Positions 24,770 through 37,200 of a stretch of DNA of 64,000 nucleotides are shown here, piece after piece (within the stretch, counting starts at the first letter, position 1; every line of letters starts with the position of its first letter). This DNA comes from Sitta carolinensis (taxonomy: Eukaryota; Chordata; Aves; Passeriformes; Sittidae). A program made the translations under genes and the position numbers. The stretch is from assembly GCA_032173965.1 (NCBI GenBank), contig CM063292.1, forward strand, positions 5,036,001 through 5,100,000, given 5' to 3'. The notes below the pieces were generated by a model. That model did not search any database, was not told where the DNA came from, and saw only the letters and a program-made list of their open reading frames with translations.

Positions 24770-27700
24770 CCTCCAAACAAGTTACCCTGTACTTGAAAGC
24801 AATTTGATAATTAAACAGAATAATTTTTAAGCTAAAAAAAAAGGAGTGCAAAGCAATTTGGAAAGGAAGTAATTTGTATAACTAGCAAATATTTGAATAG
24901 AACAGGACTATTTCCTGCAGTGTAGGATCCTTTGCAGAGTGTTTCAAACAGTTGAACTCACAACAGGAAGTAATTTGCTGTTGAAAATAAGATCACATGA
25001 AACTCACTGCCTATAGTGATAAAAGGGAAGTGCTTCACTTGGTGGAACTGCTGGTTAATGTGAGGCATCAGAGCAGGTTAGTGACACTGTGTGTTTTAAA
25101 TTAGGTTGGGATGTCTGAAACAGGAGCTCAGAAGATATGACAATCCCATGGAACACGCATTAAATGAACAAAGGTCCCACTGGGCCTTTATGTGAAATGG
25201 CTGTTTGAAAACATCAAAATCTTTATCGTAGGTGCTGGGAGTGTGAAACCAATCAAACAGGATGTTATAGATCTCTGCATTTTCACACACAGGGAAATAA
25301 TTGATGAGAGTGAATAAAATTCTTTCTAAGTTCCTGAGCAGGCCAAGGTGTAGGTATGAACCTTTAAGTAGAAAAATTAAACCACTTGAAAACCCATTTG
25401 CATATTTCCTCTAAAGTGGTCACTGTCAGGATGGTGTTGAGGGGTACCTGATCATGCACTTGGAGACAGTAAACCAGGATACTTCTAATTTTGATGTGCT
25501 GCCCTTGCAGGTGGCAGTGGGGCAATCTGTTTCAGAGGCTGAGGAAAAAGTAAATTCTTAGTGATAAACAACGCAGAAGAATTAACCTTTTTTTTGAGGT
25601 GATGCACAAAGTCATTCCTGTCCAGCCATATCAGCTACTCCCTGTGTCCAATCTACAAATTGCTTCAATAAAACAGTGTATTTTTATAAACCTCTATATA
25701 TTTGATGTTGTGCCTGTTTCATGGGGTTTTTTTACTGCATTGTCACCTTTGAAGGACCTCTGAGACTTTCAAGACTGGAGCTGCTGCTTAATCCACCATC
25801 CTTACATTCCTAGAGAGTTTAAGTCAGGGCTACTGCTTTTCCAAAACAACTTCTTTTCCTAAGGTCTAATGCCAAAATCAGTAGGAATTGTTGGGTTGAT
25901 TTTGGTAGTGCCTGTCTGAGACACGTTTCATCTGTTGGCCCATCTTTGTAAGGAATCATTCCTAGGAAACACTTACCCTTATTTATTCATTCTCTGGTAC
26001 CGCCAGGAATCTTTGACTGGGTTGGGATGATGTACTTGGGCATTCAACAGCAGATTCAAGAATGTGGTCATCTGCTCCAATCTGCACCTAATTCCCCAAT
26101 GTGATAATGTGGTGTTTTCCTGACACATCTGTCTGTGCTAATGTACTCTTTTGAATTCTGCAAAAGAAATTTAGCTCTATGCTTCAGTGTTAAATTATTA
26201 TTATAATCTGAATTTTAATTAAATCTTTGCTATATAAACATGACATTTTAATGCTCTTGGTAATAAAATAGTATTTTATTTTAAGTAAGTCACTAGAAAG
26301 ATGTTATAATAGTTGAGATCAAATATATTTGCTCTCATTCTAGGGGGAGAAATGATATAACACAGTGGTATAATTTATCTTTCTTTTTTTTTAAACTATG
26401 TCCAAGTGTGCCATACATATGTAAAAGAATTGCATTCCTACATTAGTCACAAGAGCTTTCTCAGTGGAAGTGGTGCTGCTTTGAGTCATGTGGTTCATTT
26501 TGCCAGGAGAGATGCAGTGTCTTCCTTCCTCCCACTGAGATCAGCTGGACTCTGGCAGTGAAGTCTCTTGGGGTTTCCTGACCCTTAATGAGTTGCTCCC
26601 TGATTTATCCAGGGTGTTCAGCTGGAGGGAGCTTCCCCTGCCTGCCCTGTGAATGTGCTGTACAACCAGGGCAGTGCAGGGTTCCTCTGCTGGGAGCTGA
26701 GGCTGCTCTAAAGATGAGGCTCTGCAGGGCAAGGGCACTCCGGGCCAGGCATGAATGGTTTGTGCAGTTTAAGAAATTTGTCTCTTTTTGTTGCTTTGCC
26801 CCGAATCCCAAAACACAGGCTTGGATTCTACTACTGAGATCATCTCAAAACACACATGATGTAATGGTGTGATTCCCAAAGTCCTGCACACTTGGGACTC
26901 TCATTAAAATGGAGATTACCAATAGAGTGAAACTAGTTGAAGTTTTGCTTTCCACAACACTTGTTAATTTTGCAGTTTCTATTCAAAATTATCATTGTCC
27001 AAATACTTTCCTTTAATCACAACATGCCATGCTGACACAGTTATTTACTTAGTAAGCATGCCATACCTCAACATTTATGCATATTCATGGCACCATAGAA
27101 AAAAACTATGCTTCAGAAAAAAGTTGCTTCAGACCAATGCAATCACATACACTGATAATTTAAATGGGTATTACACAATTATTTATTCAGCCTTTAAAAG
27201 GGGAAAAATCAGTTACCAAAGCAACTGCTATATTGTGTGTAACTAATGCTATTTTTAAGATAAAGGACATTGGTAAGGCACACATATCAGTATCTCTTGG
27301 AAACACGTACACACTTTGCAAAGGGGAAAAACACCAGGACTTTTATAATCCCTGAATTTGTAAAAAGTTCAGACCTGTTTGCTAAGTATTTCCTTATAAC
27401 TGAGTTTTATCATCATTCTTACAGCATTGTAAAGTCTTCTGACAAGACTTTTAAGTAATATTCAGGAAAAAAAAAGCCCAAAGAGAAATAATAATATTCA
27501 AGAGCAAGGGAAATATGTATGTGTTCAGGGTAAGTCTGGTAGATCAAACAGCATTTGCAATCCAAAGTGTGTAGCCAAACACACAACATTTATACCACTG
27601 CAGAAGACTCTACATAAATACCAGGCTATGGAGAATAATTTTCTTCCTTTTTTCTGTTCAGCCAGTAGAATATTGCCCTATCCTTGCTCTGAGAGTTGGG

Positions 27701-28409
27701 AACATAATGTGCTCTGTATTCCTTGTCACAGAGCAAATGCTTGAGGCTGAAGATGTTTGCATATCACTGTTATGGGCTGAACAACCATGATTCTTTGTCA
27801 GAGTGGAAAATAATAGCACATGGCATAAGCTTCAGTAAATAATTTTTGTCCTAAGTGCACTCATAACCAACTTACAGACTTTTAAAATGCCTGGTTTTAC
27901 TTTTTGTTCTGGCAGTCCAAAGGGCACAGAAGAATATTGAAGAAGAGCTGGGTTTTATTCATCATATTTTAAATTTTCCTGTTAACATCCTGTTCATGAA
28001 TAGACTGACATTTCCTTGCACTCCAAAATTGTTTACAAAATACATTTAAAAAAAAAATCCTGGTCACTGGCTCACTACAGCTGATACATTGTGATTGTCT
28101 AATGTTGATCAAAGTCCTTCAGGTGGGATAAGTGAAGTGATACTGTGCTGAATGTTATGGCTTGCTTCAAATGCACTTTTTTTCCCCCCCATAACCTGAA
28201 GGGTTATAAATATGAATATATCTTCCTTTTAATATTAGATAAAAATCTGTGTTCGGAAACCCTGGAAAACTTGGCTTGAAGAACGTCCACAGCTTGATCC
28301 CTGCAAAACCTTCTGTCTTTGAACAGCCAAGATACAGCAACAGTGAAACTGGAGCTACTGGAGATACTCTCATGGTCTACATTAAAGTTATGATGTTCTG
28401 GAATAAGTG

Positions 28410-28500
28410 GTTTTCTTATGGGGAAAAAATTAATTATGCAAAACTTGCCCAAAGTCAAATGCTGATGCACCTCTTTGAAAGATCAGACCATTCAGACTCT
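28410..28500 (+). mobile_element. Possible MIR-type SINE fragment
   Basis: The words 'cttatggggaaaa', 'gcaaaacttgcccaaagtca' and 'tcagaccattcagactctg' follow the order of the MIR core and 3' part ('tacagatggggaaac', 'agtaacttgcccaaggtca', '...gtctgactc'). The central match is good and the flanks are weak. The open frame across it is not evidence of a gene. MIRs are ancient tRNA-derived SINEs shared by amniotes, so high divergence is expected. Confidence 0.45.
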
Positions 28501-31500
28501 GGGTTACTCGAATAGTTGCTGCTGTGATTCTGTAGTGAAGAGCAGGGTCCAAAATGAGCACCCAGGAAATGCTGAACTGATCCAAAGCAGGGACCCCCTT
28601 TCCCAAAGGATATTTTCTGGATTTTATTGTAAAGGAGCATTTTTGCAGCCCTGGGTGAGATTGTCAGAGCTGTGTAAATGAGACAACTTGCAATGAAAGA
28701 AGTGCACCTGGGTTTTCCTACCACTCATGGTGATCGGTCTGTTCATTTAGAAATAGAGCTGATTTATGTGATATTATTAATCTATCCAGTAAGTTCTTCA
28801 GTCATTTCTGTTGCTGGCTGAATAAGGCTTCAAATCATCTTCTGTCCAATTTGATGAATAGCAGCCACGTCTGAGCCCGTGGCTAATCCAGCATTAGTCA
28901 TTTCCCTGCTCAGGTGTGGTATCAGTTTCTCAGCTCAGGGATAGTTGTCTATGGAGAGGTGTTTTGGGAGAAGCACGAGCCATGGATCAGTGCATGCATC
29001 CCTTTTGTGGCTCAGCTCTGCAGAATACTGCAGGAGAACTGCTGTCTCTGGTATCAGGATCAAAGTCGACAGCAGGAAAGGCTTCCAAGTCCATGTAGAA
29101 TTCTGTTGTCTCTACAAATTGGATAAATCCTGTTGGTGTCTGATAAAAAGCGAGTTGAAATATTTGAAGATACTTCATTGCATTTAACATGTCTCTGCAG
29201 GAGTGGAAATGGGTAATCTGGATTAGGAATCCAGGAGTGCGAGACTTTACCCAGGGAGAGGAAGATGGAAGAAATAGTGTTAGAAAAGATGCATCTGTTT
29301 TAATTTGTTTTTATTCCCTAACTGTGGATGTGAAGGGCTTTTCCTGGCTCCCTCTGCTGGCTATGAAGCTGGTTCAGCTTTTTTTTTTTTTTTTTTTCTT
29401 TCCTTTTTTTTTTTTTTTTTTTCCATGACAGTATTATTTTTGCTGATTAAAATAGCTATGGCAGCTCCCCCCCATCCTGTCTTACACATTCTTCTCTGCT
29501 TAAATACACAATTGTTTTTATGACTAATTCCACTTTTCCCTGTAACATTATTGTGTGGTTCATGTTTGAAAATGAATCGATCCTTTTAAAAAGCATCAAT
29601 TACTCCAAGTACATAAACAAGGGTGAAAAAAAGAAAAAACATGTGAAATTCATAAAATATTAAGCAGTAATTTCCAGTCTGACCTAACTTTTTTTTTTAA
29701 TGCTGAATTTAAATAATGAAAGAAAATAATAACAACAACATAGCAGCAGCTGCCCAAAACATGACAATGTTTGTATTATGCTTTATGCAGTGCCTGTTTT
29801 CTAATCACCTGAGATTTGAAATGCTGCACTTGCTCTGTAGTACTTAAGCAATAGTAGTACTTTGGCCTGACATTGAATTTCCATCTCTAGAAAATTTAGG
29901 TATAAACTGATTGAATCTGACAGTTCTCCTGTAGAGCAGGTAGTAAGTACCATCACAGATGGATCCCAGAGCATCCCCAACCCTCAGAAGGGGACACTAA
30001 TCTGTTCAAGTTCAGCAAAATAGCAAGTCAAAGCAAAACCCAACACTTGCTCAGACATTCATTTTTCCCAATGAATTCCACCCTCCAGGTGTAGCTTTCT
30101 GCTTCACCTGTGACCGATGGCAGGTATTATGGTCTGGCTGGTGTTCAGCACACTCAGAGCCACGGGGGTGTGCCTGGGTTTTGGCTTTGCTCGGACACAG
30201 CCCCGGCCCTGCTTCTCTCCAGCAGGTTCTGACCCTGCAGGGCAAACCCTGAGCTCTGGGGCCACTGCAGCAGCCACTGCAGGAGCCCAGCAGCTGCATG
30301 CCCCTCCAGGAAAAGCATCTTCCTGCTAATGTCAGCCCTTCCCTTCCCAGAGCCACCTCCCCAGAGCTGGGCTCCTGTCAGTCTCTGTCTCTGGTGAAGA
30401 AACAAGTTCCCGGGCTAAAGTTTCTCTGTGTCCCATTTTTAACACTCCCTGGTGACTCAGCCCAAGTCCTGTGGGAATTCCTAAACCACTTTGAGGGTTT
30501 TGAAAATGTTGCCTTTTACCTGTGAAGCTCCCTGTGTTCCCAGGGTTAATGGGCAAGTCTGTTAGCAGTAGGCAGAAAATTCTATTAGAATTCTTGTATT
30601 AGTCTTGCTGTTATAATATGTGGATGCTGCAGGATCTTGAATGTTTCTATCCTTACAGCTTCCTGCTGAGATTATATTATTGCTTGGGTTAAAAGCTAAG
30701 TGGCTTTGTATATGTACACACTCCAGTCAAATATATGATTGCTAATAATCCGTGTAGTATGAATGGAAAAAAAAATTCAGATGTGATAATGCAGAGCATC
30801 ACTTCAGTGAGAAATTCACATTTGGTTTGGGAATCAATCTGGGTAGAAGATTCCACTTTTTTCTTAAATTTAGGCTGCTGGTTTCTTAGCACCTTTTGGT
30901 TGTTCTTGTCCTCCTTATCAAGGGAATATAAACTCAACCTTGAAAGCGCTTCTTGAGAATTTTATATACCACACTTTTCTAGATGTAAAATTGAATCAAA
31001 TTTTTAATAAGTGAAAATGTTAAGTTTTTAATAAAGTAAAAAGGCTGCTATGAAAATTATCTGCTTGCATACAAGGAATGATTTGAACCCCTCATTTGGC
31101 ATTTGATAACAATCCATATATATCACACCATAAATCAGTTTTGAGATATCAAAACAAAGTTGAATCAGTGAAATACATGGCTGAGTTGTTACTGCTGTTC
31201 AGATGCTCATGGTTTGGCCAGGTGTCCACCACCCCACCTCGTTGCCTTTGCCCCTTCCTGTCAGGCATTTGCTGCAATGACTTTTGCTGGAAGAGCTCCT
31301 GTGTTTCCAGAGCCCAGGGTAATAGGATCCTCTCTGCTTAGTAATGAAAAGCTGAAGCTTGATGACAATTTACATTCACATCAGTCTCTTTGGATAAAAC
31401 ATCATAAGTGCTGTGACTTTCATGCAATATATTTCCTGCAAAGCTCAATAAAGAGAGATTTAACCTGCTCATATTTTAGCAAGTGTTTCTAGTGCATCTT

Positions 31501-34230
31501 TCCCCTGCCTCTGCTTACAGACTTTCAAACCCTTATCATTGCATTTTCTGTTCAAGCTGAAGTAAGGAGCACAGTCTGTCACTTGGTTGAAGATTTTGTC
31601 TGATTCCTCACGTTTTTTGAACTTCTTACCTTAATAAGAGCATTTCTGATGGAAACAAGATGGCTGGTTAGGGTCAAGGGCAGCAGCAGGCCACCTCTCA
31701 GAAAAGTGACTGTCTATAGGTGTGCGTGCGTGATTTTTTCTTCTAATTGATTTTTATTCAGAAGGGGAATCTTTGAAATATTCAAACACAGTTCCTCCAG
31801 TTGCTGGGTTTTCATGGATGCTGTGTGTGATAGAGCTGTCTTTTCACTAAGGCTTCTCGTGTGACAGATGATATCTGTGTATTGCCCTGCTGTTTAATGT
31901 GAAGCAAATGGGATGGCTTATCTAATGTGACAGGTACAGTCGTCTGTTGTCAAAGCTGTGACAGGAGTGACCAGGATTATCTGGATGAGCGGTCATCATG
32001 ATGCTGCAGCATGGAAGGTGTGGGTCTCATGGATAAACTGCAGCACAATGAGATCTAGGGCCACTGGAGTGGAAAATATGAGGCAGGCTAGATGCTAATG
32101 TGAGATATAAAGACATCAGACACTGAGGAGTGAAATTAGGATAAAGGTTTTGGGGGTGGAGGTATGAAATACATACCCCTTGGAATATCTGGTAGGCATT
32201 ATTTGCAATAAAATAGGATGCAAGTTCATTTTTCTGCAGTTAGGCAGATGTCTGTGCAGACTGCTGCTCTGCATTTTTGGGACTCAGTGGAGGATTCTCC
32301 CAGTGCTCAGGATAATAAGGTGCAGAGGCAAGTGATTGAGCAGCCAACACTATATTTTCACTAAATATAATTGCAAGCAAATGAGCCAAGCATATCCGTA
32401 GTTTAAAAGTTGGTTTATTATGTGGCTGCACTGTCCAATGTGAAATGAGAGTGACATTACTGTCGCATTGATAGTACACAAAATTTTGCTGTTACAGCTG
32501 TGATTTTCACAGGGACCTTCCAGTGCCACATTATGGACATTCATTGGGGAATGATTTTTTTTCAAATTGTGGTCTATGTCTCAGCAACAGAAATGAGCAG
32601 AAGGAAGGAGCTGGACATGCTGCTGGACCTCCTGCAGCACAGCAGAATACACTCGAGAGCATTTGAGTGTGACAGCCCAGCAGGCTGCAAGGCTTTAGCA
32701 GGCTTTCAGAGAGTTTTCTTGAATCTGCCTCTTCCAAAGCCATACAGGTGGACAAACCCCAGAGCTCTCAACTGCAGGAAAGCTCACAAGGTTCTTCTGT
32801 AGGAAAACTTGCAGTGCTCAACCCATCAGGTGTCTGTCATGAGACTTAAGCTGAGCTGGCAGCCTGTCTCACACCTTTTCCAGTGGGTGGGACTGGCAGC
32901 ACTGCAGTAATGGTGTGATTAGAAGGATACATTTTAGTTTCTTTCCAAAGATTATCTCTGTGTCACAATATAGACGCTTTTCATGGTTTGTAAACGTGGA
33001 AAGAACGTGTTGGGTATTCAGAGAAATGGTGTTTCTGCCTACCCTCACTGGCCTGGGGAGAATTTAATTACATCACAACCTACTTGGCTTTTCTTGGGAA
33101 ACGAGGACCTGAAGAGTAGCCTCGGTGGTTGCATCCTCGTGCACCTCTCTCACTCTGAATGATCCAACCTTTTCCTTAGTCACTTCTGTTTCTGTGTTTC
33201 AAGGTTGTGGGCACTGGGAAGCTTGTGTTTCAGTCAGTACCAGCTTGCTGTTCTGCTATTTAGTTAATTTTCCAATAAAACCAGTGTAATTATTAAATAC
33301 AACTTCCTTATACCTTAGTGGGTAGAATGATGTCAAACGTGCTGTGATTATACACAGGAGCATCTGTGGGGTCTGGGAAAGAGAGATGAGATGCCTCACT
33401 GCTATTTTTGGCACTGATGCTTGGTATTTCTTCCATTTGCAGACCCTCTGTGCCATTTTCTGATGACAAAACTGATCCCTGAGGGCACAATTGATATTAA
33501 TGAGATGTAAATGGCAGATGAGGTGACAGATGACAGTGTCATCTACCAAAGAAATAAAGAACAGTATCATGAATAAGCACAAAACAGTCAGAAGACATAA
33601 ATGAACTGTATATAGTATTGTTGAACAGGGTTTTTTTAAAAGGTAATGCATTGGAAAAAGAGATAATCAGAGCATGAAATATTAGCATGAAATGACTCTA
33701 ACTATTGTAGCTCTTAGCAATCATTTTTTTTTGGGTATTTATTGTAGGAGACTGAGTAAGAGAAAGATTATTCATTTATTTATTTAAGAGTGACAGTGAT
33801 AGAAGACATGTGACAATGGAAAGCAGGTATTATGCACTTGCTGTTTAGGAAAGAAAGGTTTGATGTTTTCATGGGTCACCACATGAATAAAAGAGGAGAA
33901 TGAAAGATGATTATTTAGCAAAGGTCATGAAAGCTTTAATCTGGAAGCCTGAGACATATGTCTTGGCATGTTAAATAATCTTGAAGCCTGGTAGGAGATG
34001 AGATTTTCACCAGGACTCTGTCTTCATGTTTACAGACTGATTCATACCTGTTTCAGTCACTGACAATCCATCTAATTTTTTAATCACTAAAACATGTAAA
34101 AGCTTCTGTCTTAACTCACTGGTGCCCTTAGGAGCCCAGATTTGAAGAATGGGTTGAGTTTATGAGGATTCCATATGGATAATTCATTTTCCCCCTCTTC
34201 TGGCCTAGAAACTCTAGACATTTTGTCATA
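28501..34230. other. Gene-free stretch with GC-richer patches
   Basis: No supportable gene. T-rich repeat at 29379-29422. Between about 30050 and 30420 the DNA is GC-richer, with open frames on both strands and no recognisable product. The region 28916-29190 is open in several frames on both strands at once, showing that it is merely stop-poor. At 32030-32110 there is a weak resemblance to an old LINE 3' end ('cagcacaatgagatctaggg') that I do not count as established. Confidence 0.5.
29379..29422 (+). repeat. T-rich microsatellite
   Basis: Two runs of 19 T each (29379-29397 and 29404-29422) separated by 'ctttcc'. The track is imperfect; no retrocopy recognised next to it. Confidence 0.9.
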
Positions 34231-34250
34231 GTGGTTTTGGTTTTCTTTTT

Positions 34251-34293
<43 letters not shown>
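34231..34293 (+). repeat. T tract, 41 pure bases in a T-rich run
   Basis: Begins as interrupted T-rich sequence with G and C interruptions, then 41 uninterrupted T from 34253 to 34293. Downstream sequence (ggataccccttt) shows no similarity I recognise to a processed transcript on the minus strand. Confidence 0.9.
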
Positions 34294-34294
<1 letters not shown>

Positions 34295-37200
34295 GATACC
34301 CCTTTGGGTTTCTACAGAATTCTCACTCTCCAGCTCTCCTAGAGCTGTTAATCCTCCCTCCTGTCCTTGCCACGGTGCTCTTTCCTGCAGAGAGTTATTT
34401 TGGAAGCACAGCTGCAAAAAGCGAACAGAAATTTACCTTTGCCCCACACTTGATTTAAAATGTGCTGTTCTGTCCCACAGGGGCACAGGAATCACTTCTC
34501 CGGGGTGACATGGAGTCTTTCCAGCTCAGCAGAACCTCTGCAAGAATGCCTCTGTGTATTTTTTCCCTTCTCTGTCTTCCCCTTCTGTTCTTTTTCCTCT
34601 CAGCTTGACTTTGGAGAGAGCACTTCCAGTGAGCCATACAGGAAGTTAATGCTTGCTCTTGGCTGTACATGAAAATATAGTGCTGTTATTATTAACAGCA
34701 GTGGTATCAAGCTTATTACATGTTCCTGTATCAATTAGACAATGTATGGGATTATCATTAAGTCCTGTGCACATGTTCTCTTAATTATTTCCTTAATTAA
34801 TAATGACTGTCTTCAGTGCCTCGTTGATGCTTTTGTCATAGCTCCCAAAATTTAGATGGTTAGCACACTTGATTGAATTCCTTTTCAGCTGAACTTCTGT
34901 GGTGTAACCTAAAATGGGGCTTTTTTTGGTTAATATATATATTTTTTGTTGTGTATGATACCAAATAATTTTATGTTGCAAAAATATCTTGCAAAGTTCC
35001 AGATGGGAAGAGATTGATACACTTGCTGTCATGTAGGTTTATGACTCAGCTTCATTAAGGCCAGGTGAAGTTTGGACACCATTTGTGCCTCAACAGAAGG
35101 AAGAAATCCCCTGCAGCCGGGGTGCTGCAGTTCTGTTATTTCTCCAGGAATGGTATCAGTTGGATCCCCTCTCTTCAGTCACTGGCTTGAATCAGCTGGA
35201 TCAACTTCTTTTGGTATAAGTGGGAGTTAGAGTGGGTTGGAGGTGCATAAATTACTACACGTGGCTGACAGTAGACTATAGAATTTGATTTTTTTTCTGA
35301 TAAAAACTAAAAAAAAAAAAAAAAAAAAAAATTAAAAAATACCATGCCATTAAAATTTAGATATTTTAGTATCAGGAAAAATACAAGTCATGTCTTACTA
35401 ATTCTTGGTGTGCTGTTTGTCAGGAGTCATTGTTCTTATTTGCCATTTGAAATTAAAACTCTATTACTTGGTCTCACAGGTCACACCAAGGATCTATTTG
35501 ATTGGAAGACCCAAAACTTTTAGAGGCTTGTTTCTGATGTGAACGCTTAAATTAAAAATTCATAATTCACTTTCCTCAGCTACTGTGCAACATTCCTTTA
35601 AAATTCAGTGTTCCAGTGAGCAATCTTCATTTGATACAATATTCATGGATGGTAATCACAGAAGGTTGCAATGCAGTCAGAGCAGATTTGTTTGGGACTT
35701 CAATGGCATTTGTTTGGGAGCCTTTACTGAGTGCTTGTTCCTCACTCCCTGATGCTCTGTGGTAAATTCCCCAGTTCTGTTCTTTGGCCTGGGGAGTTTC
35801 TCTTGGGCTGCTTATTCTGGCACAAATGTGTTACTCAGCGTCCTGAGAATCTGTCCTTTAAAACTGGGGAGCTGGATTGCTTTGGCTTTTCTTGTAGTGC
35901 CTGCAATAAAACCTGTTTGCTTTTGTTTGATAGCACAGCGTTGCACTGATAATCTGGGTCCTGATTCAGTCAATGGATCTGTCACTCTGTGGACAGCAAA
36001 ATTCCTTAATTTAGTTGTCACGGGTTGGATTAATTCAACAGGCTTTGGCATTAGTGCTGGATTCAGGTGCAACTATTTATCTAACTTGTGTGCTCTGGAA
36101 ATCTCTTCTGGCACAAGTGGGAAGAGAAGAATACAGCAAAATACTGTGCCTTTTCCAAACAGCCCTTGATCTTGTGATTTGACAAAATTCATTTTGAGAG
36201 ACTTTTGTTGCAAGCCTACAGAATGAAATTGGCAACTCATCCTCAGTTCCCTTAGGGTGATATCTTCAGTGATTTATGTAAAAGTCTGTGTAGCTGAATA
36301 TGTGGAGAGATTATTTTTGACATTCCTGGCTTGGATAAATGATGCATTTTGAATGGCTGGATACACCAGTTCTCAGGTGGCACAATTTTTTCCTACGTAA
36401 AGAATAATGATAGTTAATACACGTTTTCACATTTAATTATTTCAAATGTATTTCTATTTACTTTTCTAATCAGAAGTATCATTTTCTTGCATCTTGAATT
36501 TAAGTGATTGTGAGGAGTTTCAATCACAGGTGTTAAAAGAAGTGCGTAAGGTTGAAATAAATGAATAAAATGAATAAAATAAAAAAGATTTATTCAGATT
36601 CCCGTTTTATTCTGGAGGAATTCAACTGTTTCAAATGCTGGGGTTGCAGAGAGATTTGGCTTCGAAATTCTGGCAGGACATTCAGGTACAGACCTGATAA
36701 GTATCTGGAAATCACAGTATGCTTGCCAAAAACTTCCTAAACCAAGGCTGAACACTAGGACATGTTTATCTCTAGATATGCTCCCTCTATAAAATTATTC
36801 ATAGACATATTTATCTGAAGCCAATATTTACCTGTATTCTGGTTCTGTTTTTAGAAATTTTGGAATATGTACATGGACTCTTACCTCCCTCATCACAAGC
36901 GATTCAGCAGGACTCAGTGTTTTCACAGACACCACTACTTTTTCTACACACAACTAGAAGCTCTCTCTGCTCTCCCTGTTTTCTTTTGAATTTATTGTAG
37001 AGCCTTTTTTTTTGCTGCCTTGCTCACTGACTCAGCCCTACCCCTGATTCCTCAGGGGCCCCTGTGCCCTAATCAGGTTGATTCCTTGATCCAATTCACT
37101 TAGTGGAATTGCCAATAATGTCATTTAATTTGGGGCACTGGTACCACGTTCCTTTCCCTGTGACACTCTCGTTTACTTTTCTTCTCACCACGGTGTCATG

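Larger units (their letters stand above)
21931..28409. other. Gene-free stretch
   Basis: No supportable gene. T run of 25 at 23985-24009; A run of 15 at 24755-24769. A GC-richer patch at 24060-24160 and another at 26580-26760 carry overlapping open frames without recognisable protein features. The part from about 26990 to 27320 reads like conserved non-coding DNA, an impression that needs alignment. No clear repeat family was seen. Confidence 0.5.

Noticed and set aside
28204..28515. Open frames on both strands
   Set aside because: Part of the region is a likely MIR fragment, both strands are open, and no family was recognised.
28916..29190. Three plus frames and one minus frame open together
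   Set aside because: Simultaneous openness in several frames shows simple lack of stop codons rather than coding.
32030..32110. Weak resemblance to an old LINE 3' end (cagcacaatgagatctaggg)
   Set aside because: Only scattered words match and the order is not convincing.
33256..33651. 131-codon minus frame with a hydrophobic start
   Set aside because: No recognised domain; composition follows the AT-rich background; no acceptor or donor in convincing position.
34253..34293. Long T tract as the tail of a processed pseudogene on the minus strand
   Set aside because: The sequence to the right shows no similarity to a transcript I know and no flanking duplication.
35759..36169. 136-codon plus frame and an LTR-like 'gcaataaaacctg' polyadenylation word
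   Set aside because: No protein family; no matching second LTR, TG...CA ends, primer-binding site or target duplication seen.
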